Assembly (NCBI RefSeq): GCF_048128805.1
Contig: NC_136000.1
Coordinates: 12,730,854 to 12,794,853 of the forward strand
Origin: Centroberyx gerrardi
Taxonomy: Eukaryota; Chordata; Actinopteri; Beryciformes; Berycidae
Reading direction: 5' to 3'
DNA length: 64,000 nt
The notes below the pieces were generated by a model. That model was not told the origin of the DNA, ran no database searches, and saw only the letters and a list, made by a program, of their open reading frames with translations. Both the position numbers and the translations under genes were made by a program. Every line of letters starts with the position of its first letter. Within the stretch, counting starts at the first letter, position 1. Shown piece by piece: positions 39,141 through 53,216 of the stretch.

Positions 39141-42100
39141 ATGTGTGTATGTGGTCTGTGTTTCTGGTGTGTTGGCGTGTGTGTGGTGCATCTGCCTCAG
39201 ACAAACTGAGTCTACTTTGTGCCTCTTGTATCTTTGAGATTCTAACTGACTGACATCTGAACCAGAATAGCCTTTTTTCATTTTTCGTGGATTCTGCAAG
39301 TGGGTTTGAACTGCTCAACAATTTTCTTGAACTTTCCTCTTGAGGACTAACTGAGGGAATGAAGGTTGAACCTGCAGGTACTACACTTATTGTGTTCTCA
39401 TCCTTTTGGGAAGTTAGATGACTTGTACTGAAACCGATCATCTAAATGTGTATCAGCTGTACTGATATTAGACTTAGGAATATAGCGGCTTTGTCCTGAA
39501 ACATTTGTAAATCATCCCACTGTAATGAAGCTGTTCGGATACATACTCAAGAGTCTGCTGAAGTTATGATGATGAGGAGTTAGTCTATGGAAAATGAGAA
39601 TAACATTGTGTTGTTTTGCAAAAACAGCATTGCATTTAAGATCCACATCTTCTAATTAAATGGGTAAAACAGACCAAAGCCTTTGAAGAGCAAAAGGCCT
39701 TGTCAATAATTAATTTTCACAGCAACTGATAGCATGAGGAGGTCAGTCTGTTGTGTGAGGAGGTCTATCCTGTTGCAGCTCTGAGTGCCGTCCCTCTCTG
39801 GGCGAACATGCATAATTCAACAATGATTTACCTCCTTTGAAAACAATATATCTAGCTGTGTGTTCCTTGAGTTTTCGCTCTGTGTTGAAAGTCATCATGG
39901 TTTGATGAAGTTGACTGGTATTCATTATGTTAGTTTGTGTTTGGAGTGTTAAAAAGGATTGAGCATGATAATGAACCTTAATTTATAACCTTGCTGTATG
40001 GGCTGTGAGGCAAAAAATCCAAAGTTGTCATTACACATGAAGGCTTCATTTCTATTTCAAGAGAGCAAGTGCAGACAGCTGCCACATGCCACACACACTC
40101 CTACAGCTGTAGATTTCCAAAGATGTCATTTGGAGCTTTCACTTCCCTTCAGAACAGGGGGGTTAAACCGGAGTACATCAACAATATTGATATGGCATGG
40201 TGGGTTCATTCTTATCTTTGCAAAGACCAAAAACTAAAGCTCACCCACCATACCATATCCATGCTATGATGTTTGATATGATATAATGCTGCTGTAAGAA
40301 AGAAAAGAACGGGAACAGCAGAGAAATGGCTGTGGATGTTAGCTAGAAAAAAAGTAAAAAAGAGAAATAGATTTTAATGTTGCTTCTATGAAGCAGCTGG
40401 ACCATGCTGGTTAAATTGTGAGACAGCAAGATGGAGCTGGCTGGTAGTGACATAAAAATCTGCGGTGTAGATGTGATGTATTAATGATTGCCAAGTGATA
40501 AATGCTTTAAAAGTTTTAATGTTATGTATTTCCATTGAAGATAAGCAAATCATCTATGGAATCACTAAAGTCTGGATGAATATGTTTTTTTGATTTGATA
40601 AATTTGAGCTATATAACGTTGTTTATTGCATGTCATCTTGTCCTTTGATTATGTCCGTGTGTCCACTGCATGCAGAGGAGGAACGCCATGTGAAAGCCAA
40701 CGCTCAGGACTACAATGACAAGTTCTCATATGCTGTAAGTAGACCTCGATATTACATCAGGTTTACACTGGCTACAATGTTAGGCTGTACTTGTTTCTTT
40801 ATGGTGTTAATGCTATTAATGCCACTCCCCAGGACAATCACATCAAAACCTCAAAGTACAACATCTTCACCTTTCTGCCCATCAATCTGTTTGAGCAGTT
40901 CCAGAGAGTTGCGAATGCTTACTTCTTAGTGCTGTTGATACTGCAGGTAGGGGCAGCTGCGGCTGAGGGGGCAAATCTGCTTTCACACACAGTTTTCATG
41001 ATTGTGGTTTTCAGGCAGATCAGATGAAATCGAGTCTGTTAACTTGGACTGTTTCTTTTTACACAGTTAATTCCAGCAATCTCCTCTCTGTCCTGGTTCA
41101 CGACCATTGTGCCTTTGGTGTTGGTGCTGGTGATCACTGCTGTCAAAGACGCCACAGATGACTATGTGAGTTGATCTATTCAGTTTTAACAACTCTTTTG
41201 AATGCTTTCATTTAATGTACTTTCACACCTCCCATGGTAAAACTGTTATTCATGTCCTTTGTAATTTCAGTTCCGTCATAAGAGTGACCAGCAAGTCAAC
41301 AATCGCCAGTCTCAGGTTCTCATCAAGGGAAGGTAAGTCATTTTTTATGATCACTTTCCTCATTCTTTCACATTGAGACACTTCATAGAATCGATGAAAA
41401 CCAATGCACATACAAATGGTTACCTCTATATTGTGTTCAAGTGTCATTATTTGGATTAATTATGAGATTTTGCTGTGTTTTTTCCCCAAGTTTGCAGAAT
41501 GAGAAATGGATGAATGTGCGTGTGGGGGATATCATCAAACTGGAGAACAATCAGTTTGTCGCTGTGAGTAAACTGTGTTATATTGTATTCACCAGACATC
41601 TGTACATCATTGATGCTTTGCTGCTGTTAAAATGTTAAAGGGAATGCCTCTATGTCTCTTCTATGCCCAGAGATTGTCTTTTGTCTCTTATAGCTAGAAA
41701 TAAGAGAGAAAAAACAGTTGCAGACAGTTAAGAATTATGGGTTTGTTTGGGGAGATTCAGAGGCGTTTGAGTTCTCCTGCAGGATCAGTGGTGCAGAGAT
41801 TGATTTATTGCCTTTACTCACCACTAAGTCTTCCATGTTGGTCCCACAGGCAGACATCCTTCTTCTCTCCAGCAGTGAGCCCTATGGACTGTGCTATATT
41901 GAGACTGCAGAGCTGGATGGGTAAGACTCCTTCACTGCTGCATTGGTTATGTTAAGTAAAAACTGTGAGGAAATCCAAACTGCAGTAGACTGTAAGGGAC
42001 AGTATCATTTGTATAAGGGAATAAACTGTAACATTACAAACTGTAAGAACGATGAGACAAATTCTTATAGCCAATCATTTTCGCAGTAATGTGAAGTGAA

Positions 42101-43903
42101 TGTGAGTTTTCTCGACAAAAACTGGAGACCACATTTCTATTTTTATATTTTTATCTCATCACAGAGGCCAAAGCCATATAATGGTGTGTTTCCTGTTTTT
42201 TCCCCACACAGAGAGACAAATCTGAAGGTTCGTCAGGCCTTGACAGTGACCTCAGATTTGGGAGATATTACAAAACTGACTGACTTTGACGGTGAGGTGA
42301 TGTTTGATGTATTTTGTGTATTAACCTTTTGTTTAACAAATCATGTATTGACTCTGCTGTATGTGGGGTATGTTGGCCTGATACCTGATTTGACAGATGT
42401 TGATTGAAAGTGAATTCTTATAGTATACAGTCAGTAGAACCAAAGTGTCTTTTGTGTTTTTTTTTTAACTTTTTTTAACAAATGTATCTGGATATTAACA
42501 TGGAAAGGGTCTCCATGGTTAATGCTGCCTAACATTTGAATTATTCTTAAAGCTATGATCTTGCCAAAACATTTGTCAGAATAGTTATTTGTGGAAATAA
42601 AGTGTATGCTGATGTTGTGTGTTTGCAAAATGTCTCTGTCTGAATTCTCTTTTTCTTGCGATGCCCTCCTGCTGTAACGACTGATCCTGTGTGACTCTGT
42701 GCCCACTCTGTTCCTCAGGAGAAGTCATTTGTGAGCCACCAAACAACAAGCTGGATAAATTTACAGGAACTCTATACTGGAGAGACAATAAGTTCCCTCT
42801 GGATAATGACAAAATGCTGCTGCGAGGCTGTGTGCTCAGAAACACAGAGTGGTGCTTTGGAATGGTCGTCTTCGCTGGTATGATTTAGCATTTTACTGTT
42901 TTATTTGTAGCAGAGGTTACAACATTTACTTTGTCTACAACCACAAGCCAAAGTGGTACAATCTTTTTTCTCTGACCAGCTCATGTGCAAACGTTTCCCA
43001 GTGTTAACTTCCTCCTAACACACTGATAGTTGTTTTCGCACTTCACTAAGGGTTGCAAACCAAACTGATGCAGAATTGCGGAAGGACTACCTTTAAAAGG
43101 ACCAGTATTGACAAACTCATGAACACTTTGGTTTTGTGGGTAAGATGTTTGTCATTTTTACATGGAAATTTGCACACTGTACGTAATTTATTAGGAAATG
43201 CTTTACATCCCGGCATGCCAGCAGAAACGTTAGTTTCTAAACCTAAACATTATACAGTTATAAAGTGTTGGAAAGATGGAAGAAAACATAACATTCCTCT
43301 TATTCCAACAAAGATAAACTGATATAACACTGTGCTGTATGTGACACATCTTTCAAAATGAACTTTAAAATGCAGATTTTGTCTTGCAGATCTTCGCCTT
43401 TCTTATTTGCATGGGAGTTGTTCTGGCCATTGGAAACGTCATCTGGGAGAGCTGGATTGGCAGAAACTTCCAGGTGTATTTGCCTTGGGATGAGTTTCTG
43501 AGCAGCGCTGTGTTCTCCGGCTTCCTCACCTTCTGGTCCTACATCATCATCCTCAACACCGTCGTGCCCATCTCTCTTTATGTCAGGTGAGGACAAAATC
43601 ATTACATCAACTGAAGAGTTACTTCCAAAATTCTATGTATGGAAAAAAATGTAATCAGCTGGAGTTCAACATGCAATAGCTCTAAAATGTAGAGGATCCA
43701 GTCTGCAAAGTGCTGTCATTTTGTCTGCCAAGGACTAAAATTGCCTGCTATCATGTAAAAAGTACCATAATGTAAAATGACCTTGAGTCTGAGAAAGGTG
43801 CTCTTAAATCAAATTTATTATTATTATTATTATTATTGTTATTTGCAATTAATTTTGGAAAGAAACCCTTCAGTTTTACAAATGATTCCTTTTCTAGAGG
43901 ACA

Positions 43904-43967
<64 letters not shown>

Positions 43968-46900
43968 CTGGTTCTGCATCTGTGGATTTGGTCTCCGTTA
44001 GATAGTGTTGACAAATTTAGAGGTGAATGTTCCCCCCAGTGTGGAGGTCCTGCGTCTGGGCCACAGTTACTTCATTAACTGGGACAGGAAGATGTACTTC
44101 AGTCAGAAGGACACGCCGGCCGAGGCTCGCACCACCACCCTCAACGAGGAGCTGGGACAGGTGGAGTTCATCTTCTCCGACAAGACCGGCACCCTCACCC
44201 AGAACATCATGGTCTTCAACAAGTGCTCCATTAACGGCAAGACTTACGGTATGGAGGAGTGGGTTTTTAATTTTTAAAAGTCATCTCTGAGAAGTGGTGA
44301 TATATTGGGTTAGACCGAAATATTGTAGGGCCGATATTGACCTGTATAGAGGTTCCTCCCTGATCACAGCTACTTAAAAATAGTCTGTAAAATCTGCAAT
44401 GAAATTTCCACACACATGTTATTTATTTGTTTAATTATTCATAATGTTTTTGTGAATTATTTCTACATTTAAAGGCAGTAATGTATCCCAGGGTTTTCAC
44501 CTTACCTTAAAGAGCTGCCGACCCACCTAAAGCAATTTGTACTGTATTCGTTTCCGTGGAAAGTTTTAGTGTCCTGTGATATAAATGCTGTTTCAGAAGT
44601 ATTTCCATCCTGTCATAAATAAAATTCTCGGGGAAACACTAAATCCTTGTCATTTTTTGGCATGAAGCTGGTCAAATTCAAGGTATTAGGATATCAGTAC
44701 AAAAGATCAGTATGAGTATTGGCCTTGAAAAACCCATAATAGTCCAGTATTTTAATAATGAAGCACAGCGAGGAAGCCAAGTCTCTGTAATCTACTGAGA
44801 GAAGAAATATAACACATTGCTTATTTACTCTTTCTTCTCTTAGGCGATGTTTACGATGAATTTGACCAGAAAGTGGAAATTACAGAGGTACGACGAACGG
44901 AAAAGCCAACATAAGTTTGATATATGTGTTACACTCTTATACAAAAATAGTAATAATGCAATAACCATGTGTCCCCCCAGAGAACAGCCTGCGTGGATTT
45001 TTCCTTCAACCCACTGTGTGACAGGAGGTTTAAGTTTTATGATGGCAGCCTGGTGGAAGCCATTAAACTGGAGGATCCTTCTGTTCAGGAGTTCTTCAGA
45101 CTGCTGGCCTTGTGCCACACCGTCATGCCGGAGGAGAAGAGTGAAGGTAAACTACGTTAGATAATGCATCGCTGTTTGAGTGACATACCTAAACAGCAGT
45201 AGGGTGACGTATCCAACATCAGTAACATAAAATAAATAAAAAAATAAATAATATGTACTGTGACTAGTGACTAAAGAGATTCTGACTCATGTTTCTGTTC
45301 ACTCTGAAGGAGATCTGGTGTACCAGGCCCAGTCGCCCGACGAGGGAGCGCTGGTCACCGCGGCGCGCAACTTTGGGTTTGTCTTCCGGGCCCGGACCCC
45401 AGAGACCATCACGCTGTGTGAGATGGGACAGGCGGTCACCTACCAGCTCCTGGCCATACTGGACTTCAACAACGTGCGCAAGAGAATGAGTGTCATTGGT
45501 TAGATCTTCACTTGTAAAAGCAACGCTCCCATTAGTTCACAAGTAGCTTCACACCATGTTCCATGCACTTTATAATTAAGAAAATGACAATTAACAGCAA
45601 TTCTGTGGCACTAATATAATCATTGTTAATCTGATTTCCTATGTAAAGGTATTAAGAATACTTGTAATAATTAGTAATAGCTCTCTTTTTATTTTGAAAG
45701 TAACATAATGTGAAGAGTCACCATGTACATTATGCTGCTGTTTGCCATCTGTAATATCTGTATTTGTTGTACTGCACCAGCACCAGTTGTATGCTAACAG
45801 GATTCACCTTTGATCAATAGCGGTCAACCCAGTCACTGTGACCAGAAAGCCTAATGCCTTTTTAAAGTCTATTAAAAGTAATGTTGTGTTGCTTTACTGT
45901 GTTTTGTTCCACAGTGAGAAACCCACAGGGCCAGATTAAACTGTACTCCAAAGGAGCTGACACCATTATTTTTGACCGCCTGGACCCATCCAGCGAAGAC
46001 CTGATGTACACTACCTCAGAGCATCTCAATGTAAGGCTTTTTTATTAGAAAACAGTACACAATGACATTAAATTACTGTGTTTTGTGTGTTGTTTAGCTG
46101 CATTTTTACTCGTATCAAAATTACTAGATAAAATGACTGAGCACATCAATGTGTTTACATTTCATTGGTGATTTTTGCAGCAATTTGTGCTGAGTGGATC
46201 AGTTGTGACTGGTATTGTGTTGATGATTCTGTCAAAATGTTAGAAATCACTTGATTGAGATTGTGTTGGTGTGGAAAAAATACAATTGAAGCAGTGAATG
46301 TCCTGCACTCTGCCACACTAGAAAATGTCTAGTATTATTATTCAAAGTGCTAGATGGTTTCAGTGGTTGGATCATCACACTTGTCACAAAAATCATAATG
46401 CCTCGCTTTGCTATACACCATAAATACAATAATAGATGTTTCTCAATAATTTTTCCTGCAGGAATTTGCTGGAGAAGGTCTTCGAACATTAGCTCTGGCC
46501 TACAAAGATCTCGATGCAGATTATTTTGATGTATGGATGAAGAAGCTTCTGTTCGCCAGCACTGTAATTGAGAACCGCGAGGACCAGCTGGCTGCTCTCT
46601 ATGAGGAGATAGAGCAGGGATTGACGGTAAGATCGACTGCATGTTTACGACTCTGAAGGGATCAAACTTATTTAGCCTCTGTTGACTGACTGCTGTCCTG
46701 GTTGAAGCTTCTAGGTGCCACAGCAATAGAGGACAAACTCCAGGAAGGAGTTCCTGAGACTATCGCCTGTCTAAGTCTAGCTGACATCAAGATCTGGGTC
46801 CTCACAGGAGACAAACTAGGTAACTATGATCCACCTGAATCATCCTCCTGAACAGACCAAGTGACATTTCAGTAATCACTTCTACCTCTCGTTGAAAAGC

Positions 46901-49900
46901 TACTGAGTTGTGAACTGTGGATTTAATTGCAGAGACAGCCATGAACATCGGCTACTCCTGTAACATGCTGCGAGACGACATGAACGAGGTGTTTGTTATC
47001 TCTGGACAGACTCTGCTGGAGGTGCAGCAGCAGCTCAGGTGAGACACTATGTATTCCTAATCTAATTCTGTCTTTCCCTTTCCCCTCTCCTCACACAAGA
47101 GACTGATATTCTCCCAACAACTAACAACAGTCCCAGAGGAAATCTACCATGTCACCATGTTAACTGGCCCCTCTGGTGATTCATGGAAATTCATGTTGTC
47201 GCAACTCACAACAATACAGTGACAATAAATAGTATTTTATCTTCTGAGGGAGGGAATTCTGCCATTCAGTACATGTGAGCAGTAGCGTCTCTACTGAAAA
47301 AATACTATTTAAGCAGTGAATGTCATGTAATTAAATACATTTGAGCAGAATGATGTTTACCTCTACAGTGTGTTTACTGGTGTTACCTCTCTCCTCAGGA
47401 GTGCCAAGGAGCAGATCCTCGGCCTGAGTCGAGTTAGCAGTGCAGGAGACGTTGAGAAGACAGATATGTCTGCAGATGACTCTGTGTTTGAAGAAACCAT
47501 TATTGCAGAGTATGCCTTAATCATCAATGGACACAGTTTGGTAAGGTGCTCCGCTGTGTGTTACATTACATAAATATATCTTTTGTTGAATAGTGATTTG
47601 AACCTCTGTGTTGCTTGTTTTTATGCCATGCTTGTTTTTATTCCAGCACTGCTGCCTGCGGGTTTTACTGCGTTTGTTAAATGGTGGTTTTGCCGCTGTG
47701 TGCAGGCTACAATATGCCGAGTCTGGCATCTCTGTACCTGCTGCTGACTCTGCTGAGCCTGTAATGAGCAGAGAGCTGCTGTGCTGCTGGGAGCCCCCAG
47801 CTCTATTAGAGACTTTCATTAACATCCACTTCCTCACAGGAGAGCTGCTCCCTCTCTGCACCTACAGCAGACGGTGTGATGCATGCAGCTTGGCAGAAAT
47901 GTTACAGTGAGCTCTGCTAGATGTTTTCTCTGCAGGGAGGCTGACACTATAGGATGGTAATGATAAGTTAACAGGTGTGATGTATGCATCCCCCCCGCAG
48001 GCTCACGCTCTGGAGCCGCAGCTGGAGCGCGTCCTGCTGGACTTGGCCTGCTTGTGTAAAACGGTCATCTGCTGCCGGGTCACCCCGCTGCAGAAGGCCC
48101 AGGTGGTGGAGCTGGTGAAGAGGCACAAGAGAGCCGTCACCCTGGCTATAGGAGATGGAGCCAACGATGTCAGCATGATCAAGAGTGAGTCACAGGATTG
48201 ATCTGTATTACTCACAGACCTCACAGTATGACTCATTCCTGTGGGGGAAGAGCAGAGTGGTGTGTAGTGAGTAGGGTGACTCCACTTTAACTGGGCGACC
48301 CGCGTTCAAGCCCCTGTGTCGGCAAGCGGACACCCTGCTGATGTGTCCTTGAGCAAGACACTGAATCCGTGACGACGAAAGCCTTGTCCTGAAATGTTGC
48401 TGGTCAATAAACGTCACAGAGTTGAGAGGAGAGTGTGTGCGACTATCTTTGTCTTTCTGAAATTAATATTCTGTCATAGTCAGCACCTTGGAAGAGCTGT
48501 GCGTTGTTTTTTTATTTTGCTGAATCCCTGCCAGCTCCAGGGCCGCTCTTCTGTAGCTGAGCTGGATAAGCAATAAGACAATTTCCCCTGGGGAGATTAA
48601 TAGAGTATCAAATTATTATGGTAAATCATTCAACACCAACAGCTTCCAATTTGGAGATTAAATCCACTGTAAGCGACGTAATATTTTCAAACAATTTAAA
48701 GTATTCCACAGTCAGGGCTGTTAATTACCGAGACCTGTGATCCATAGTGTATTTCTTCCTCAGGTGCGCACATCGGTGTGGGCATCAGCGGGCAGGAGGG
48801 GATGCAGGCGGTGCTGGCATCAGACTACTCCTTTGCTCAGTTTCGCTACCTGCAGCGGCTCTTGCTGGTTCACGGACGCTGGTCTTACTTCCGCATGTGT
48901 AATTTCCTGTGCTACTTCTTCTACAAGAACTTTGCCTTCACCTTGGTACACTTTTGGTTTGGTTTCTTCTGTGGTTTCTCAGCTCAGGTGAGAAAACAGT
49001 AATATATTTAGTAATAACAAAGAGACCTGTATGTGTTTGAGGGTTTCTCCTCTTTGTGGTAAACTAACACTGATACTGTCTTCTTTCCCCAGACTGTGTA
49101 TGACCAGTGGTTCATTACGCTCTTCAACATAGTCTATACATCTTTGCCAGTCCTGGCGATGGGTCTTTTTGATCAGGTAAGCCTGATACTGATTAATATG
49201 TGACGATAATAAAATACTGACTTATATAGTCGATATCAATATCGATAGTAAATGATTTAAATCATTTCAAGATAGTTTTCATTTTTACATTGGACTAAAG
49301 TCCATTTATTTTTTCAGCAGTCTCCAATGGCAACCTCCCGAGCCATCTTATACTTTCCTATTTGTTTTTCTTTTCAAGATACTGTCAAGTCATACAGGTG
49401 AATATCTTATTACTGTAGATCTCCTTTGCTGTGTCATCAGGTACCTAAACTTCTAAGTCTAGGTACTACACTGAATTTACCTATATTCATGTGTGACTAG
49501 ATCCCTAACCTAATGGATCCATATCAGTATACAACAATATTGTACATTGTTGCTGTACCATACTACCATCCAGCACTCCCCTTGCTAAACCTCAATACTT
49601 TACCCTGTCCCTACTATTAAATAGCAAATTTCTTCATACATCTCTCTTTTCTACAGGACGTCAACGACCAGAACAGCCTGCGCTACCCCAGCCTGTACAA
49701 ACCTGGCCAGCAAAACCTTCTCTTCAACAAGCGTCAGTTTTTCCTGTGTGCCCTGCAGGGGATGGGCACCTCGTTCCTGCTCTTCTTTATTCCCTATGGA
49801 GCCTTCTCCCTCATTGTGAAAGAAGATGGCTCACACTTTTCCGACCAGCAAGCATTCGCTGTCACCGTAGCAACATCCTTGGTCATTGTTGTAAGCCTTC

Positions 49901-50813
49901 AGGTAAGAGTATCAACAGAAAATAGACTAAAAAGACTCCAGTTAACTAAACACTGGGATTTTGTGCATATAGTTCATTCATACTATCAATATGTTTGTGT
50001 TTGTGATTCATGTATTCCTCCATAGATTGGACTTGACACACATTACTGGACAGCTGTCAATCACTTCTTCATATGGGGGAGCCTGGCAATGTACTTTACC
50101 ATATTATTTGCAATGCAAAGTGATGGCATATTTGGCATCTTTCCGAGTAATTTCCCATTCATTGGTAAGTTTGGCTCAATGTGATACATATGAGGAAATG
50201 GATGTGAGAAAATTGAGTACAAATAGATTTTAAAATAATTTTCACTGTGTTTCCTCAGGCACCGCCCGTAACTGTCTAACAGAGAAGAGTGTGTGGTTGG
50301 TCATTCTGCTCACCACGGTGGTGTGTGTCATGCCTGGGCTGGCAGTCTGCTTTCTGAGAGCAGACCTCTTCCCAACTCTGACAGACAAGGTACAACAGCA
50401 CTGATGCATACTGTATATATACAGCGTAGATGTAAGAGTTGAACGCTTCATGAACATTCCTCCCGTGGCTGTATTTATTTCCACAGGTTCGCCATCTACA
50501 GCAGGACAGGAAGAGGCAAGGCCCTCAGGAGCAGAACCTGAGGCGAGTACGGAGGACCAGCTCCCGCCGCTCTGCCTACGCCTTCTCCCACCAGCAGGGC
50601 TACGGAGAGCTGATCACCTCCGGCAAAAACATGAGGATCACCACGGTCTCCTCTGCTCCCTCCTCTGGAAGGGTCCCACACAGCTCCACCTGGATAGACA
50701 ATATGTTGAAGAGGAAGAGCGAAGTTGCCTGCATCTCTAACCAAAGCACCGGAGCCGCAGAGAGCAGCAGCAGCAGAACGATACAGACTCCAAAGAAAAA
50801 GCACACAGACTGA
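38824..50813 (+). CDS. atp8b4: atp8b4: P4-type ATPase (phospholipid flippase) ATP8B4
   Basis: 27 coding exons: 38824-38854, 40676-40734, 40833-40946, 41067-41165, 41271-41332, 41491-41563, 41850-41920, 42212-42291, 42719-42877, 43051-43139, 43390-43586, 44040-44248, 44844-44887, 44981-45146, 45310-45498, 45915-46030, 46462-46626, 46708-46819, 46933-47038, 47399-47540, 48001-48184, 48764-48987, 49093-49176, 49657-49902, 50026-50164, 50259-50389 and 50487-50813; 1205 aa in frame (human 1192). Flippases move aminophospholipids to the cytosolic leaflet, usually with a CDC50 subunit. Seen: TM1-2 with [14 protein letters not shown] (339-342) in TM4, the phosphorylated Asp392 in DKTGTLT, KGADTI in the nucleotide pocket, GDGANDVSM (812-820), and a C-terminal [16 protein letters not shown] block. 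Residue 678 in TGDKxETA is Leu instead of the usual Gln. Class-1b identity is clear; atp8b4 rather than atp8b2 is chosen from [13 protein letters not shown] similarity and the galk2 neighbour. The first 10-residue exon is the least certain. Confidence 0.93.
38855..40675 (+). other. atp8b4 first coding intron
   Basis: A 1.8-kb intron between the short first coding exon and the first conserved exon. It contains a (CT)n tract at 39088-39137 but no other supported feature. Confidence 0.5.
39088..39137. repeat. (CT)n microsatellite in atp8b4 intron 1
   Basis: About 25 uninterrupted CT units, followed by a degenerate GT-rich stretch. It generates artefactual dipeptide frames on the minus strand. 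Confidence 0.92.
43904..43968. repeat. (ATCT)n microsatellite in atp8b4 intron 11
   Basis: About 16 tandem TATC/ATCT units, ending about 70 bp before the acceptor of exon 12, the exon that encodes the catalytic DKTGT aspartate. Length variation here falls within the branch-point neighbourhood. Confidence 0.93.
48245..48375 (+). repeat. Fish interspersed-repeat fragment in atp8b4 intron 21
   Basis: Contains GTTCAAGCCC (B-box-like) and the word TGTCCTTGAGCAAGACACTGAA, which I recognise as a common repeat tail in fish genomes. A related tail, CCTTGAGCAAGGCACTGAAC, recurs near 62288 in cep152. The family is not assigned; a tRNA-derived SINE is the likeliest source. Confidence 0.45.
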
Positions 50814-53001
50814 GGCGAGCTTGGCCTCAATCTGCAGAGTATACAGGGTGCCATACCCACGGATCCCAAAGACCAAGCACAGAAATCTACATGAGTGTCC
50901 TTACTTTGGGCCGGTTTTCGCTCAAACTCAACACAGGAATACCTCATTTTTTCTTAGCTTTACAGTCTATGGCTTAAAGCGGCAGGACAGATTTTTACCA
51001 GTGTGAATCATGTGGATTCTGGGCAATTTCAAAAAAACACTGCAGGCTTTTATCTGAGGTTTTGGCCCTGATTCATGAAGCTGATGTGCATTGTTGGAGG
51101 CCATTCAGAACATGGTCAGTTGGAGGAGCCATTTCCAAAAAGGCAGCCTCCTGAAAACAGATAATGGACAGCCTTTACTGTTTATAATGCAAATATAATC
51201 AAACATTATGTAGATTTTCACCATAGAATCTGTTTTTAATAAATTCAGTATTATTTTGCTCTCATTAGGACTATTTCAACTCTGGTGTGGAAGTTTGAAA
51301 ATTGGATAAAAAGTAGTCACAAAAATATAATATATTTATAAATATAAAATGCAATGCAAGACCAAGACCTAAATATATATTATATAGTATATTTCTAATA
51401 GCTGGGCTATAGGAGGAGCAACATTCAATTTAGAATAGTAGAATTTGCGGACTACAGGCTTGACAACAGCAGGCCTACTTGACGAAAATATTATGCATGA
51501 GTTGTGTAAGTTTAAATAAAATAAATTGTCATCCCTCTGCATCAATCATTTAAGTTTGATCCCTAAATGATTGGTGCATTTACTTGATATTACTTAAATG
51601 GCATGTCCTTTTCTGATTATTGAAGAATGGTTGGGCCAGTCCAGTACCTTGGGCAGATCCTTTAAACTGTCACAGTCAAACATGTTACTGTGTCACTCTT
51701 AAATAACAATGCAACATCAAGGAAGCCCTAAGTGCCACTACAAAGAGTTACATTGTTATTAGACCTCATTCCGTAAAGTTTATGCACTGAAACTCGTGTA
51801 ATCCTGCATCCAAAGTGCTAAAATATTTATGTAAATACTGTAGTTACTTGAAGTAAAGCTGCTCAATGTGAAGATAAGCACAACTTAATTATTGGCTGCA
51901 AACTTTTATATATATATATATATATTGTATTGATTGTACATTTTGCCAGTATATATATGACATTAATCAAAATGGAACCTTTAATGTGAGGTTTGTAATG
52001 CGTAGAATAATTCCTGTGCATTCTTGTACATAAATTCTCTGTTGAGATTTGTTTTCCTTATGCTGTGCCTTGTATGGTTCCTGTTAAAGATAATTCCTCT
52101 TTTTTTAATATTAGATGGGTGAAACGGGAGTGTATGGTTTGGTTCTCTGATAACTAACACAAGTTTACCTAATATTAATGCTAAATGATTTTTGAGCCAT
52201 GGGTAAAATCCTTTTATATAAATATAATCACATAGCACTTTGTGCTAAATGAGAATGATTTTCCTCTAATTTTAAACATTTTACAGTTATAGCTCCATTT
52301 ATTTAGCATGAGCTGTGAATACATTTCGCAGATGTTTGGATGATTATTAACTGAGACCCAAACCATGCCTTCCACTTTAATCTTTCTCCACAATGAAGAC
52401 CCATTTTAATATCATACAGAAAAGAACAGAAGGAATTATCTTTAAAAGCTAAAGTATTTAGACCATAAAAATTTCACAGGAGTCACGGCTGGTTAGAGGA
52501 TGGAATTTTGCTTCATTTACATGTGCAGCTAGCACGGGGAGAAACTTCTGCCGCTCACACCGTCTCTAATGAGGTGAGAATTGATCCTGTGCAGAAGCTC
52601 AAGGCCGACATGGGTTCCTATAGTCAGGAGAGTCACTGATTTCCCAGCGGCTCGCACACCTTTAATAAAGCACAAGCCTGACAGAGTCTAACAAAGCTCT
52701 GTTTTGTTTTCTCTATAAAAACAACAACTTTGAAGTGATGCTGTTCAAACGATGACCACTTTTGTCATGTACATTTGTAAACACTGAAAATATTTTAGCA
52801 TATGTTAGTGTTAAACTCCATGATTTTTTTGTTTGCCCTCGTTAACTACATAAATGTTGATACATAAAACTGGCAATAAGGAATGGATTTTTATACTGCT
52901 CAAATTAAACATGTGATTGTTGTTATTGTATTTGTCATCATTTTTTAACCAAGAAAATAAGTCAAGGTGAACAGTGAGATGAGTAAGCTATACAAAATCA
53001 G
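50814..53001. other. atp8b4 3' UTR and convergent intergenic space
   Basis: After the atp8b4 stop, AATAAA on the + strand occurs at 51239-51244, 51515-51520 and 52664-52669. The last gives the longest UTR, about 1.85 kb. Sequence at about 52490-52700 is less AT-rich than its surroundings but holds no exon that I can support. The galk2 poly(A) signal on the other strand closes the interval, so the two genes are convergent and about 0.3-2 kb apart. Confidence 0.5.
52664..52669 (+). terminator. atp8b4: Candidate distal poly(A) signal for atp8b4
   Basis: AATAAA within TTTAATAAAGC, with T-rich sequence (GTTTTGTTTTC) about 30 bp downstream, a reasonable poly(A) context. The proximal hexamers at 51239 and 51515 are alternatives. 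Confidence 0.4.
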
Positions 53002-53007
53002 TTTATT
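53002..53007 (-). terminator. galk2: Candidate poly(A) signal for galk2
   Basis: AATAAA on the minus strand, 210 bp after the galk2 stop codon and the nearest to it. It implies a 3' UTR of about 230 nt. Confidence 0.55.
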
Positions 53008-53216
53008 ACAGAAAACCCCAACATTCAGGATAAGAAAACAAAAATCTGTGTGAAAGTTTTTTTTTTTTACACAAAAAGCAAATTCCCTTTGTAAGAAATA
53101 ATGCACTACTGTTGTCATTATTTGGCCCTTATACTCCAGTATAATCTTTACTATAAGCTCCAACTAAGGATCTGAAATTTAATGATAGTCGTATCAAAAG
53201 ACAGTGATAACACATT

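Noticed and set aside
46247-46726. 159-codon minus-strand frame
   Set aside because: Antisense to atp8b4 exon 17 and its flanking introns, with low-complexity composition and no homology that I recognise.
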